Below, one piece after another: positions 13,640 through 25,989 of a stretch of 64,000 nucleotides of DNA. The position numbers and the translations under genes are program-made. How positions within the stretch are numbered: the stretch's first letter is position 1; each line of letters opens with the position of its first letter. Under the pieces are notes generated by a model. That model was not told where the DNA came from and ran no database searches. It was given only the letters and a program-made list of their open reading frames with translations. This DNA comes from Misgurnus anguillicaudatus (lineage: Eukaryota > Chordata > Actinopteri > Cypriniformes > Cobitidae), in NCBI RefSeq assembly GCF_027580225.2, contig NC_073337.2, positions 13,746,001 to 13,810,000 on the forward strand, given 5' to 3'.

Positions 13640-14008
13640 AGGTTTGGAGAATAGATTGATGATCATGACTTTCCTGATATTTGTTATATTGTCTAGCTGT
13701 TAGTGGTACCATTAACCATTGACTTCCATAGTAGGAATAAAAAATACAATGGAATTCAGGGGTTTTATCACCTATGTGCTTATCATCATTAATTAAAATA
13801 GATTTTTCATTATTTATCACAATACTTCCAAAATATTTTTTTTCTTACTATGGAATTCAATGGTTACAGTCAGCTTGGTGCTTACCATCATTTCTCAAAA
13901 TATCTTCTTTTGTGACCATCAAAATAAAAAACTCAAACAGGTTTAGAACAACATGAAGGTAAGTAATGTTGACAGAATTTTTATTTTTGGGTGAACTATC
14001 CCTTTAAA
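13640..14008. repeat. MITE remnant ending GGGTGAACTATCCCTTTAA
   Basis: It contains TTGACTTCCATAGTAGG and its inverted counterpart TACTATGGAATTCAATGG, then the characteristic terminus. A related copy is spread over 11704-12420. Confidence 0.6.
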
Positions 14009-14009
14009 G

Positions 14010-15293
14010 TGTGTATCAGATTTTATAACACGTCAGACTCATCAACTGTTGCAATGCTTATCCGTGACATTAGATGGTTGTCGCCCTCTTGTGTTTGATT
14101 TAATGAAGATCCGAAAATCTTACACATTCTTATTACTGAATACAAAAGTGTTATGGTGTCTTGTTGCTTTAATGAAAATAAAAACGTCTCTGTTTAAGTT
14201 TTAATTAGTAAATACATCACTCATAATTTAAGATGAAGCTACCCAAGGCTTAAAAGATGTAGGGAAAATGCTTCATGTAACCTCTTAACATCTCAATCAG
14301 TTGATCCAGTATTATTTAGTAAAAGTGTAGTAACCATGTTTGTTCAGTGTATTGTTTTACTATACAGACCCGTCACAAAGGGGGGCATTAGGGGACAGTG
14401 TCTCCCCAGATGATATAGCATGCCCCCTAATCGAATTGTGATTAGGCAAATCCAGTGGTGCATGGAGAAGTGGGTATACTCTTAATTCATGCCCCCATTT
14501 TTTAAAGTAGAAGTGGGTATACCCCATGCCATCTAATAAAGAAGTGGGTATAGTATTTCGTATACCTGCGTATACCCTGCACTACACCACTGGGCAAATC
14601 TATTTAAGACAAAATATGTGTTATGTGAACTTGCACTTTTTAATACCAATTTTACAGGCTCTCTTTAGCCGTATTTACATTTGGCATTTAGCAGACACTT
14701 TTATCCAAAGTGCAAAACAAAAAATAGGTCACAGAAACTAATTATTTCTACAATGGTAACTTTAAATAATGCATCTTTCCAATATAAATCAAATAATTTA
14801 ACACATTATTACACAAAACGTAATATAAAACATAAACAATTATATTTATAAATGATTAATAAAAACATCCCCCAAACATCCCTAAATATTTTCACAGACT
14901 CACCACATTATTTATTTCAATACAACATGCAATGACAAGTTGCCAGGAGCTTACCTTTCAATATATTTTAAGTATTGATCACATCACCATTTTTTTGTTG
15001 TAAAGGTGCTATTAACATGCAATTTTCACCAGATGTTTGTAACAACCATGCAATCAACACATGCAAAGAAATCAAATCATATGTCCATAAATTAAGTTGT
15101 GTGTAAATGACACAGGAAAAAAAATGGACCCCTGAAGAAAAAGAGGTGCAAAAAGGCATGGAAAGCCAAAACAGTCAGTAATAAAAAAGCAATCCTGCCT
15201 CTTGTCAGTGCAAATAATAACAGCTGGTTCATTCCCAACTTTCTTTCTTACTTTCTTTATTCTTCATGCCATTCCAGCATCTATGGCTGTATT
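14010..15293. other. no gene seen; SINE-tail-like fragment
   Basis: AT-rich sequence. GCATTTAGCAGACACTTTTA at about 14690 resembles the conserved tail of fish V-SINE-like elements. No exon is supported. Confidence 0.4.
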
Positions 15294-16108
15294 TAGGGCT
15301 GGGCGATTTGACCTAAAATCAAAACCTCGGTTAATCTAACATTTGACATCGGTTACGATTAATAAACGATTATTTTTTTGCCTCATAGTTCACTGACAAG
15401 GTTGGACAGTTTAGGGCACACCTTAAATCAGCCTGCAATGCAATTATTCACATTTTTCCCAAAATAACTGCATTACTGAAAAATATTAAATAGACTTAAC
15501 TCTATGCAGATGTTGCATGTCATTATGTACAATTGATGAAACTTTCAGAATGGGAAGTTATGAACCAAAGAATCATACAACCCCCAGCCCCATGACTAAT
15601 TATAGACATCAGATACATACATAATAAGTTGTATCCAGATAGCATATTGTAATGAGATGAGTAGGGCAAAATACATACTTGGACTGTATCCTTTACACGT
15701 TTCTTGTATTCGATCCATTTTTTCTTAACTGGGCACTGATGTCTAAGACATTTATTCTCATCTGTTATGCTTTTGGTGTTAATGTAGACTAGAAGTTCTC
15801 CCGTTCTCTCTCTCCGTCATCTCTGAAGTGTCTAATTAAACTCACGCGGGCGCGTCTTTTCGCGGTTTTGAGTGAGTGAGATGTGATGACATTACCCGGG
15901 CTGCTTAGAGACCCATCGGTAGATTAAACTGAGCGCGTGTGCGGTAAAAACCCGATCGCGCATTCCGTATTTTTGTCACAGGTGCCTGCACATTCGCGAG
16001 TACTTCTTAAAAAAAAGTACTGTGCTTCTTTTGGGCACTAGATGATCCTGCTGCTCAGTTAAATACGGAGCCCGTAAGGGGTCACTTTGGTGTATTTTTT
16101 TAGACCAC

Positions 16109-16325
16109 ACTATTGCGTTCCCACGCAATACTTTTGCGTTCCCACGCAATACTTTTGCGTTCCCACGCAATACTTTTGCGTTCCCACGCAAGACTTTTGC
16201 GTTCCCTCGCAATACTTTTTGCGTTCCCTCGCAATACTTTTGCGTTCCCTCGCAATACTTTTTGCGTTCCCTCGCAAAACTTTTGCGTTACCCCGAGAAA
16301 CCTTTTGCGTTCGCTTGCAAAAAGA
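16109..16325 (+). repeat. hairpin-unit minisatellite, left arm
   Basis: About ten units of 21-22 bp. Each carries TTGCGTTCCCACGCAA, which can fold on itself with a 6-bp stem, or TTGCGTTCCCTCGCAA with a 5-bp stem. Four A-type units are followed by four T-type units and two degenerate ones. Long open frames here are by-products of the unit length. Confidence 0.9.
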
Positions 16326-16659
16326 GAATACTGTTTTCTCGAGAAAGCACAGCGCTTCACAGCGTCACCTGAGGCAGTTCATTAGGCAATGGCATCATTG
16401 ATGCCCACTGTTTGAAGATATGATATAACTACTGTTATTAAAGAATTATACAGTATTTCTTTGTATTTAAGTCCAAGTTCAAATGAACAGTGGCATGTAA
16501 GACTAGTCCCGCACACCTAGTTCACTCCAAAATGGTCTAGTATTGTCACTTAACTTATGCTGCTTGACTTCTCAGCATAAAGATCATTATTAAATTCATA
16601 TTAAATATTTCAAATTTAGAAATAGGCTACCCCATGCCATCTAATAAAGAAGTGGGTAC

Positions 16660-16970
16660 TCCGTGTGTGCCGTGTACCCAGCACTACACCATATGGCATC
16701 ATTGATGTCCGCTGTTAATAGATATATAACTACTGTTATTAAATAATTATATTGTATTTCTTTGTACTTAAGTCCAAGTTCAAAATAAAACTCTATAAAC
16801 CTCTCCATTGTGAAATGGTTTATATACATTTACAATGGAGCGGTTTATAGAGTTTTATTTTGAACTTGGACATAAATACAAAAAATACAATATAATTATT
16901 TAATAACAAAGTTATATATCTAACAGCGTACATCAATGATGCCATATGGCCCGGCGTTGCATTGCCCCTC
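16660..16970. repeat. nested palindrome in left arm
   Basis: Two inverted copies containing AAAATAAAACTCTATAAACC and GGTTTATAGAGTTTTATTTT around 16823, each ending in CATCAATGATGCCATATGG or its complement. The same hairpin occurs in the right arm at about 21220-21490. Confidence 0.85.
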
Positions 16971-17519
16971 GGATCTGATTTGTACCCCCTCTGTTTCATT
17001 TTTGTATTCATGGTTAAAATGTTCAACCTTTTGATTTAAATAATAATTTAACCCTATCCCCATATGGGATTTAAAATGTTCAGTGACATTACTGTCAGAT
17101 TCAAACGTCTTTCGCGCTGAGCCAGACGGACGAGCTCAGCGCTGTCATATAGCAACATGCAGTGTTTTCAAGCTCATAATGTTTATTTTAGATTTCAGAC
17201 ATTTAAATACACATAAGAACTGGTAAAACAATAGCCTACATTTAGTTTGTAAAATACACACTGATGTCTGTGGAAGCAGCAATACAAATCTATTCAAATA
17301 AGATAGTAATTTGCAAATAATAAATAAATATTATTTTCAAATAATAATAACAATTTGCCGACGTATCAGACAGTGGAAGTATAAAGTTTACTTTATTGTT
17401 ATAAAGGCTATAATGAAAAGACGGGGATGCGCTTCTCCCTTGCGAAAAATAAGCGTGCTTAAATGTAATTTTATAAAGTGTACTTATTACATAAATATAA
17501 TATACTTTAATACAGTTAA

Positions 17520-18010
17520 GTGTGAATTAAATGCAATCTTTTCGGCGCACTGAATGCACATTAAATGTAATTAATTTCAAATATATCATATATTAAGTTG
17601 AAATAAACTGTAATAAGTTGCCATTAAGAGTTAACTTAATTGTTACTTTATTACAACTTTATATCTACTTTCATAATTGCTTCTAGTGTTTTTACAATAT
17701 AGGCTACTTAAAGTGCACTACACAATATAATGACATGAAATTAATGTGACTTAAAATACACTTTAATGTCGGTTAACAATAAACTTAAGTGTGGATTAAA
17801 TCCGATGTTTTCAGCAAAATGAATACAAATTAAGTGTAATTAATTTCAAATGTATCACATATTAAGTTGAAAATAAAACCAATAAGTTGCCCATTAAGAG
17901 TGCTTTTTTGCAACAACTTATGTGGGTCTTTAATACAACTTTATATTTACTTTCATAATTGCTTCTAGTGTTTTTAAAATATAGTTAAAGTGCACTATTC
18001 AATCTGCTGT
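17520..18010 (+). repeat. direct duplication of about 260 bp in the element spacer
   Basis: The pattern AATAAGTTGCCATTAAGAG, then CTTTCATAATTGCTTCTAGTG, occurs at about 17610-17690 and again at about 17880-17975, with AAAGTGCACTA following each time. Confidence 0.65.
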
Positions 18011-18321
18011 CAAGCAATTAATGTGAAATTAAAAATAAGTTAAAGTATATAACAGTACATTTAATTATTAATAAAATGTAATGTTTCAAATACAAATTTG
18101 CCAAATAAATTCAAAAATATAAAATTAAATTCAATCAGTTGAACTGTGATTTCAGTGCAGTAAAGCGATTTCAATGCATCTTTCTACAGTATGTACTTTA
18201 ACTACTTGTATGTACTTCTCAAAATACTGAAAAACAAATCTAGTTAATTAAATACGTATTCATTTCAGTTTAATGCATTACAAACAAACAAAAACCACAA
18301 TGCTTACACTGACAATAAAAC

Positions 18322-19266
18322 AGGGCTGGGTTTCCCGATAACGATTGAACTTAGCACTTAAGAGCGCTTTCTACGAGCTACTTAACAAACATTCGTTGTT
18401 CATTTACGTGCGTTTCCCAAAGATGCACGTGAAACGATCGCTCGCAGCTGGGTTTTAAGTGCTACTTACGAGTCGCTATCCATTTGTCAAGTGCTGAAAT
18501 GTCACCAATAGAATGACTCGAATTCGTAGCAGAAGTTTGTTTAGGCTAATGATCTTTAGCCGATGTGCACTAATATTTTTAATAATATATTTTCATTATT
18601 GTTCAATGACTTTTTAAATGTTTTAATAATTTATTAAATATTCTTTTCCGTATTTAGTTAGGACTCGTCCCACTGCGAAATGCCTTCTGCGTTTTAGATT
18701 ATTAATATTATTTGCTGTTTATTATCTATGTTTATTTATTATTATGGATTATTGCATTGTACCGTAAATATTTATTTGGTTTCTTTAATTAGATGCAATT
18801 TCCCTTCAAAACAATGTTTAGATGAATTATAGCAGCAATCGGTATGAACCATTTATCAATTTGGTATACCAACTTTATACAAAATACGTTTTCCTTCTTT
18901 ATTAATTTATGTTTAGTCATTTAAATTTGATTTCTCATTTGAATTTTAAATATATTATATTATATATTTAATATTAAATAAACAAAGAAGAACCCAATAA
19001 ATAAATAAACATTTAAAACATTACATTATCGTCATTGCAGGAGTGCAATTTGCTGGTTGTCCTGTAGGTGACATTGTAACTCTGTTGTCTTACGATGCAC
19101 TTATTAGTGAACGATTACTCCAGAGCACTCGTAGATCTACGATGATTTTCAAGTGCAACTTAAGTTACGAAGCTTTTGGGAAACAGCCCGTAATTCTAAG
19201 ATGATTCGTACGATCGTTTTTACGATCTACTTAGCCTTACGATGCTTTTGGGAAACCCGGCCCAGT
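18322..19266. mobile_element. MITE nested in the 7-kb element
   Basis: Termini GGCTGGGTTTCCCGATAACG and GATGCTTTTGGGAAACCCGG are inverted-repeat-like. Subterminal motifs ACTTAACAAACATTCGTTG and GTTACGAAGC recur in the copy at 52440-55375. It has no coding capacity. Confidence 0.75.
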
Positions 19267-21837
19267 TTGGTAGTCAAATAATTATGAATCGAATTTTTTG
19301 TTTTGCAAAAGTACATTTAATAAATGAATAATGAGTTGTATATGTCCAAACAAATACAAAAAATAAAAAAAAATAAAAAAAACTCTTAGTTTAATATTGT
19401 AAAATTAGAATCAAACAAGTATCAATATTGAATAATTGCATCCCTTAGAAAAAACAAACAAACTCAAAGTTATTGTTTTTTAACATTTTAACAGACAACA
19501 AAAAAGAACTGCATGAACTTTAAATTAACAAATCCTTTGGTAGGTCACTTCAGTCTAATTATCATTTATTAAATGTGTTTAGAAATATTGTCATGATAGT
19601 GTACTTTCTTTAAGTTAAACTTAAGAAAAGTGCACTTAAGTGTGTTAATAAATAGTGTCATTAAAGTGTATTCCATTTAAGTACATTAAGTGGTCTTTAA
19701 TTTTAATTATATTATATTATCAGCAAGTGCACTTCTCAAAAAGTATACTCTTATTGTTTTAAGCACACAAAAGTACGCTTTCAATACACTTAAGCACGCT
19801 AATTTTTCACAAGGGCTGTCAAGCAGCTATTACATAACAGAGCGAGGCCGACGAACGTGCTCTTAAACAGGAAATAATATATGGAATTATTTGTGCATCT
19901 TTAAATAATTGTAAGAATACATTTCCTTTAAATATAATTTTTGTCATATAAAGTTTTAAGAGATAATAATGTCTTTTCCACTTTTATTGCTTAGACTTGT
20001 TAACGTGTTTTGCGCATTTACGAGTTTATTTCAGTAATATTGCTGTGTTTAAGGTAATAATAATACAATTTACATGTCAAGCTTCCTTATCCGTTTATTA
20101 ATTTCATCAGGCTGTTGTGTTAAGTTATATGTAGATATTTATTGCCATATGAGACGTTCATTGCCGTTATATGAATACTCTCGTCTATTATTCAAATCGC
20201 AAAATAATGTGTGCATCTTTGAATAACTGTAAGAATACAGTTCCTTTGAATTTTTTTTTTAATATAAATAAAAACAAAATAAAGTTTTGATCAATAATAA
20301 TGTTGTGAGGATATTGCCATTGCCGTGAATACTCTCGTCTACAATATGGATTATTACGCTGTTTAAATTTTGCTAGTGAGTTTCTGGTTACCTGTGCAGT
20401 TGCATATGGAGTGTTTTATGGAGCGCTTCATATAAAAAATATGTCGTTCCAAAGCGAGATCTCAATGTGTATTATTCATTGATGGTATAAATTAAGCCCC
20501 CAACAATTTCAAATGCCCCCTCAGTCATTTCATCCTGCAGCCGGGCCTATAGGCACCTTATTACATTTTATTTCAACTTAATATGTTTGAAATTAGTTGC
20601 ATTTGGTGTGCGTTCGGTGCGCCGAGGATGTTGTATTTGGTTCACATTTAAGTGTATTTGGGTTTGTTATATTTGTGTAAAAGGTGCACTTTATGGAAGT
20701 ACAGATTTGGGCACGCTTGTTTTTCGCGGGGGGGGTGCGCATCCCCGTCTTTCAAACATGTATCATTATAACCTTTAAAACCATAAAGTAAACTTTATAC
20801 TTCCACTGTGTTTGTCTGATACGTCGGCAAATTATTATTATTTGAAAATAATATTTATTTATTATTTGCAAATTCTTATTTGAATAGATTTGTATTGCTG
20901 CTTCCACAGACATCAGTGTGTATTTTACAAACTAAATGTAGGCTATTGTTTTACAGGTGCTTATGTGTATTTAAATGTCTGATATCTAAAATAAACATTA
21001 TGAGGTTGAAAACAGTGCATAGTGTTGCTATATGATAGCGCTGAGCTCGTCCGTCTGGCTCAGCGCGAAAGACGTTTGAATCTGACAGTAATGTCACTGA
21101 ACATTTTAAATCCCATATGGGGATAGGGTTAAATTATTATTTAAATCAAAAGGTTGAACATTTTAACCATGAATACAAAAATGCACAAACCAGATCTGAG
21201 GGGGCAATGCAACGCCGGGCCATATGGCATCCTTGATGTCCGCTGTTAGTAGATATATAACTTTGTTATTAAATAATTATATTGTATTTTTTGTATTTAT
21301 GTCCAAGTTCAAAATAAAACTCTATAAACCGCTCCATTGTGAATGAATAAACCATTTCAGAATGGAGAGGTTTATAGAGTTTTATTTTGAACTTGGACTT
21401 AAATACAAAGAAATACAATATAATTATTTAATAACAGTAGTTATATATCTACTAACAGCGGACATCAATGATGCCATATGGTGTAGTGCTGGGTACACGG
21501 CACGCACGGAGTACCCACTTCTTTATTAGATGGCATGGGGTAGCCTATTTCTAAATTTGAAATAATATTTTATATTAATTTAATAATGATCTTTATGCTG
21601 AGAAGTCAAGCAGCATAAGTTAAGTGACAATACTAGACCATTTTGGAGTGAATTAAATATGCAAGACTAGTCTTGCATGCCGCTGTTCATTTGAACTTGG
21701 ACTTAAATACAAAGAAATACTGTATAATTCTTTAATAACAGTAGTTATATATCATATCTTCAAACAGTGGGCATCAATGATGCCAATGCCTAATGAACTG
21801 CCTCATGTGACGCTGTGAAGCGCGGTGCTTTCTCGCG

Positions 21838-22046
21838 AAAACAGTATTCTCTTTTTGCGAGCGAACGCAAAAGGTTTCTCGGGGGAACGCAAAAGTTTTG
21901 CGAGGGAACGCAAAAAGTATTGCGAGGGAACGCAAAAGTATTGCGAGGGAACGCAAAAAGTATTGCGAGGGAACGCAAAAAGTATTGCGTGGGAACGCAA
22001 AAGTATTGCGTGGGAACGCAAAAGTATTGCGTGGGAACGCAATAGT
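21838..22046 (-). repeat. hairpin-unit minisatellite, right arm (inverted)
   Basis: Inverted copy of the left-arm array with about nine units in the same variant order (three A-type, four T-type, two degenerate when read inverted). The shared order shows inverted duplication of one array rather than independent growth. Confidence 0.9.
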
Positions 22047-22306
22047 GTGGTCTAAAAATATTCACCAAAGTGTCCCCTTACGGGCTCCGTAGTTAAACAG
22101 TGTTTGAGTTCTCCTCCATGTTTCGCTGTGCCACTGACAGGACGGGGCGGAGTTACGCAACATCACACGCAGCAGTTTGTTTTTAAAGGAAAAGTATTAA
22201 CAGGATTCAAAACCGAAATAACCGACATGATAAAATAATGTCGGTTAGAGGTTCTGAATTTCGGTTTCGGTTATTTTTCGATTAATCGCCCAGCCCTAGC
22301 TGTATT

Positions 22307-22972
22307 CATGGTGAGAACTAGTTAATCCATATAAATTGATCTACACAAGTTAATCCATACACAGGTTAGGAGAGGGTCAATTTGGTATCTCCAATTTACC
22401 AAATTGTTTTTGACCTGTGGAAGGAAACATGAGTGGAAATACTTAAATTACCAGCTGTTTAAATTATATAAGATGGTTAAGCATTATTGTGGGTTTATAT
22501 CATCAGTGATTCCTTTTGCACAGATGCATATGCGGTCTTAAAATAAAATTTGGGTGGTTTTGTCATCATCAGCTCAAGCTTAAGAGAAAACTCACGCAAA
22601 AGTCTATGAAATAAAGTTCAAAGGGGATTTCACTCTGGGACCTGCAGCCATTAGCTATTTTAATGGCGAGTTCAGACATGCTACAATACTGCAAAAACAG
22701 TTTACTATATCAAGCTTTTATATTCCTGTTGTAATTTTTTTGTCCAACATTCCCAAATTTTCTGTGCATGTCCTTAAATTCATTGTTTATAATGCCAACT
22801 TGAACTTAAAATATTTTTAACAGAAAATTACATTGTGTCTTCCATATTTTTTTTTTCACAAAAAAGGATTTGATAATACTCTAGTGATTGTATGTTATAC
22901 AGTGTTGTTAATGTTACCATTCAAGTTGGATTTCAGCTTTAATGTACTTTTTATAAACAAAGTAGCTAATAT
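22307..22972. other. no gene seen
   Basis: AT-rich intergenic sequence between the 7-kb element and the LTR. No repeat structure or exon was recognised. Confidence 0.4.
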
Positions 22973-23282
22973 TGTCATAGCAGCAGCAGGAACTTAAGAC
23001 CCACCTACAGTAGCCTTCATACCTGAAGTATTACTGTCAATTCCACACTGTTGATTTGGGAAGGACTGGATAGGCGAGACTACACAACAGCTCTTCTTTA
23101 AAGCATAAAAATTGAATTTGGTTTGCATCAGAAGAATGGCAGGTAAGCGTTTGTATGTCTGTGTGTGCGAGTAGTAAAAGTTATTTGAAATGGATATGTA
23201 AAAAGTAAAGACGGAAGTTAAATTCAATCTGGTGTCCGCGTGGTTTAATCCGAAACTAGATAATTTAAGAAATGTTATAACA
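22973..23282 (+). mobile_element. putative LTR of a Ty3/gypsy-like retroelement
   Basis: The stretch runs from TGTCATAGCAGC to GTTATAACA (TG...CA) and is followed at once by TTGGCGACGACGATG, the tRNA-primer-site type seen after fish gypsy LTRs. A downstream gag fragment supports it. No second LTR was identified. Confidence 0.5.
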
Positions 23283-23406
23283 TTGGCGACGACGATGTTA
23301 ATATAAGGACTAACTCGTTAGTTAAATCTGAAAGTGAGTTAAATTCGCGTCACACGTTTTTTTTTTTTTTGAAAAGTTTAACGGAGATAGACTGCGTGCG
23401 TAAAAG

Positions 23407-24673
23407 ATGGATGGTACCGTCCCCAAGTTCGAGTCTAAAAGCGATCCAGCCACGTTGGTCCCACGGTGGACAAGATGGCTAAATGCTTTTGAACTCTTTG
23501 CCGATGGAAAGGGTTTGATCCTGACTAAAAAGCGATGCTACAAAACAAAGAAGGAGGGCTTTGCTTTTACAACATGCTGGGACAGATGTGCAGGATATTT
23601 TCTCCCGACACGGAAGGGGGCAACAAGAATTCGCGCGAGCAGAATCATGCATAGCCTACTTTTTGTGCCTCAGGTAAACACGGCATTCGCAAGACTAAAG
23701 CAGAAAATAGGACAGACTGCACAGCAAGGCAGCATTTGAGAGCTTTTGGATGCAGCCAATAGCCGTTTCTCAATGTCAAGGATACTTCCTTGGCAGGACT
23801 AGTCCTTACAAGTCACTTCCTTCTATGGAAGCATATGGGTAGCAAAATTCAATTTAGAATGTAATATGCAATATGACAATGCAATATGTAAAATGACAAT
23901 GCATTTCTGTATTTAAGTTTACATTTTCCATGCATGTATGTGCAATCCTTGGTGCAAAATAGAAATGAAAATGTAATACTTTAATTTGGATGGTACCGTC
24001 CCCAAGTTCGAGTCTAAAAGCGATCCAGCCACGTTGGTCCCACGGTGGACAAGATGGCTAAATGCTTTTGAACTCTTTGCCGATGGAAAGGGATGGATGG
24101 TACCGTCCCCAAGTTCGAGTCTAAAAGCGATCCAGCCACGTTGGTCCCACGGTGGACAAGATGGCTAAATGCTTTTGAACTCTTTGCCGATGGAAAGGGT
24201 TTGATCCTGACTAAAAAGCGATGCTACAAAACAAAGAAGGAGGGCTTTGCTTTTACAACATGCTGGGACAGATGTGCAGGATATTTTCTCCCGACACGGA
24301 AGGGGGCAACAAGAATTCGCGCGAGCAGAATCATGCATAGCCTACTTTTTGTGCCTCAGGTAAACACGGCATTCGCAAGACTAAAGCAGAAAATAGGACA
24401 GACTGCACAGCAAGGCAGCATTTGAGAGCTTTTGGATGCAGCCAATAGCCGTTTCTCAATGTCAAGGATACTTCCTTGGCAGGACTAGTCCTTACAAGTC
24501 ACTTCCTTCTATGGAAGCATATGGGTAGCAAAATTCAATTTAGAATGTAATATGCAATATGACAATGCAATATGTAAAATGACAATGCATTTCTGTATTT
24601 AAGTTTACATTTTCCATGCATGTATGTGCAATCCTTGGTGCAAAATAGAAATGAAAATGTAATACTTTAATTT
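23407..24673 (+). pseudogene. gypsy-type gag fragment, tandemly duplicated and frameshifted
   Basis: MDGTVPKFESKSDPATLV followed by WTRWLNAFELFADGKG is the start of a gypsy-like gag frequent in fish. After LILT the frame is lost (the QRRRALLL part is in another frame), and VPQVNTAFARLKQKIGQTA returns later. The block 23407-23985 is repeated at 24093-24673 with no difference that I can see, and its first 106 bp occur a third time at 23986-24091. The period is 686 bp. There is no pol downstream. Confidence 0.8.
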
Positions 24674-25105
24674 ACATTTTCCATTTTCTACAGCCCTGTT
24701 TTAAATACATATTTTAATGCTTTAGAAGTTGCAAAATTAAAATGGAAATGTATTACCCGAACTGATATAATGTGATTCACATTGTCAAGCAAAAACTGTA
24801 GCAAAATTATCATTTAAATGTAAATTTCCCTAAATGCATTTACATTTACGGATGGGAAACTTGGGATTGCATTTTCATTTACACAGCGTGCAATGGATAT
24901 AGCAAAATTAAATTGGAAATGTATTAGCTGGTTTGATAAGATGTGCTTTACATAGTCAAGCAAAAACTGCAGCAAAATGATCGCCCAAATGAAATTTTCC
25001 CCAAACGCATCCACATCCACGGGTGGGAAACCTGGGATTGCATTTTCATTTACATAGCGCGCAACGGATGTAGCAAAATTCAATTGAAAATGCATTCCGA
25101 GTTGA
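24674..25105 (+). repeat. degenerate repeat of about 170 bp, two units
   Basis: GTCAAGCAAAAACTG occurs at about 24785 and 24955. Each is followed by GCAAAAT, an ACATTTACGGATGGG-like or ACATCCACGGGTGGG stretch, and GGATTGCATTTTCATTTACA. Confidence 0.65.
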
Positions 25106-25989
25106 CCACGCCCCCGCCCTGTGAATCACTGCGTCAAGGCGGGGCCAGTAACAACTTCCATTGCCTGGCCTCTCACGTGGGAAACATGGCGGCAGCAGGG
25201 CTGATTGAGAGTGTTATTCGCTGACCGAAGCATAAACAGAGAAATATTAGTATTTATGGAGATTATTACGTGTCTGGTGACAGAACTACAGCGTTGTTTG
25301 ATCCTCTCACCGAATTGTCTGCATTATCAGACGCCAGTTCACCTCGCACGGTCCTGTGGCTGCCTTTCGTGCCTTCGCATTCAAGTAGCGTGGCAATCGG
25401 GATAGTCGGGACTTTTCCCGGTGGACTGGCAGTGTTTTGAGGCTGCGAACGCCGGTCTGATAGTAGTTATACATTGCGAGTTAGCAACACAATCTGGCAG
25501 CCTGATGTGCGTCCGATTCCCGCTGGTCAAACTCTGCAGCCTTTTTGCTCAACACAGTATATGAAAAAAAAGTGCTTAACCCGTTCGGCAGGTCCATAGG
25601 ATTTACAAAAATACAGGGATCAGTGAGCGACCCCTCATCAAATGGTATAACGTTAGTCTGTTGGCCTTTGATGTGTTTATTGCAGTATGTATGCGGTTAG
25701 ATTTGTCAAGCAGCCGCTTTGTGCTTTCACAATCCGTTTGCGCGCTGCAGCTGCTGACCGCTGCTTTTGACTATAAAAAATATCGTGTGATTGACAAAAG
25801 CGCAAAAACAATATAACAAATCATCTTTTTTTTCACAAAACAATATACTTTAGATATTATTTGATAGACTAGTAAGTGTGGATTAATGATGTTTAAAATA
25901 GCCTGGTGGTCAGGAAATTAATGGATCAAATCAGCAAATTTGCAAAAGTTTTTTTTTCGCCACGTATCATAAATAAAAATGAGCAGTGT
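25106..25989. other. GC-richer stretch without a recognised gene
   Basis: About 25105-25560 is richer in CG dinucleotides than its surroundings and contains ATGGCGGCAGCAGGG at about 25186, which opens only 12 codons before TGA. It could be an unspliced leader, a promoter or repeat DNA. No family signal is present. Confidence 0.35.

Larger units (their letters stand above)
15294..22298. mobile_element. 7-kb hAT-ended element with a giant internal inverted repeat
   Basis: The left terminus TAGGGCTGGGCGATTTGACC and the right terminus, read inverted, TAGGGCTGGGCGATTAATCG are flanked by the perfect 8-bp duplication GCTGTATT (15286-15293 and 22299-22306). Inside, arms at about 16056-17610 and 20555-22098 are inverted copies. 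Each arm carries a hairpin-unit minisatellite and a nested smaller palindrome centred near 16823 and 21350. The spacer holds another MITE (18322-19266) and sequence shared with 25990-26490. No transposase-like frame is visible, so mobility in trans by a hAT transposase is inferred. Confidence 0.8.

Noticed and set aside
16087..16401. Long repetitive open frames rich in FCVPTQY or KVLRGNA units
   Set aside because: They come from a 21-22 bp non-coding minisatellite that is open in several frames on both strands and has no start, splice or family context.
16109..22046. CRISPR array
   Set aside because: Units are contiguous without unique spacers, and the context is a vertebrate genome.
25186..25224. 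ATGGCGGCAGCAGGG as first exon of the caspase
   Set aside because: The frame stops after 12 codons, there is no matching donor in phase 1, and the start of a caspase is not recognisable.
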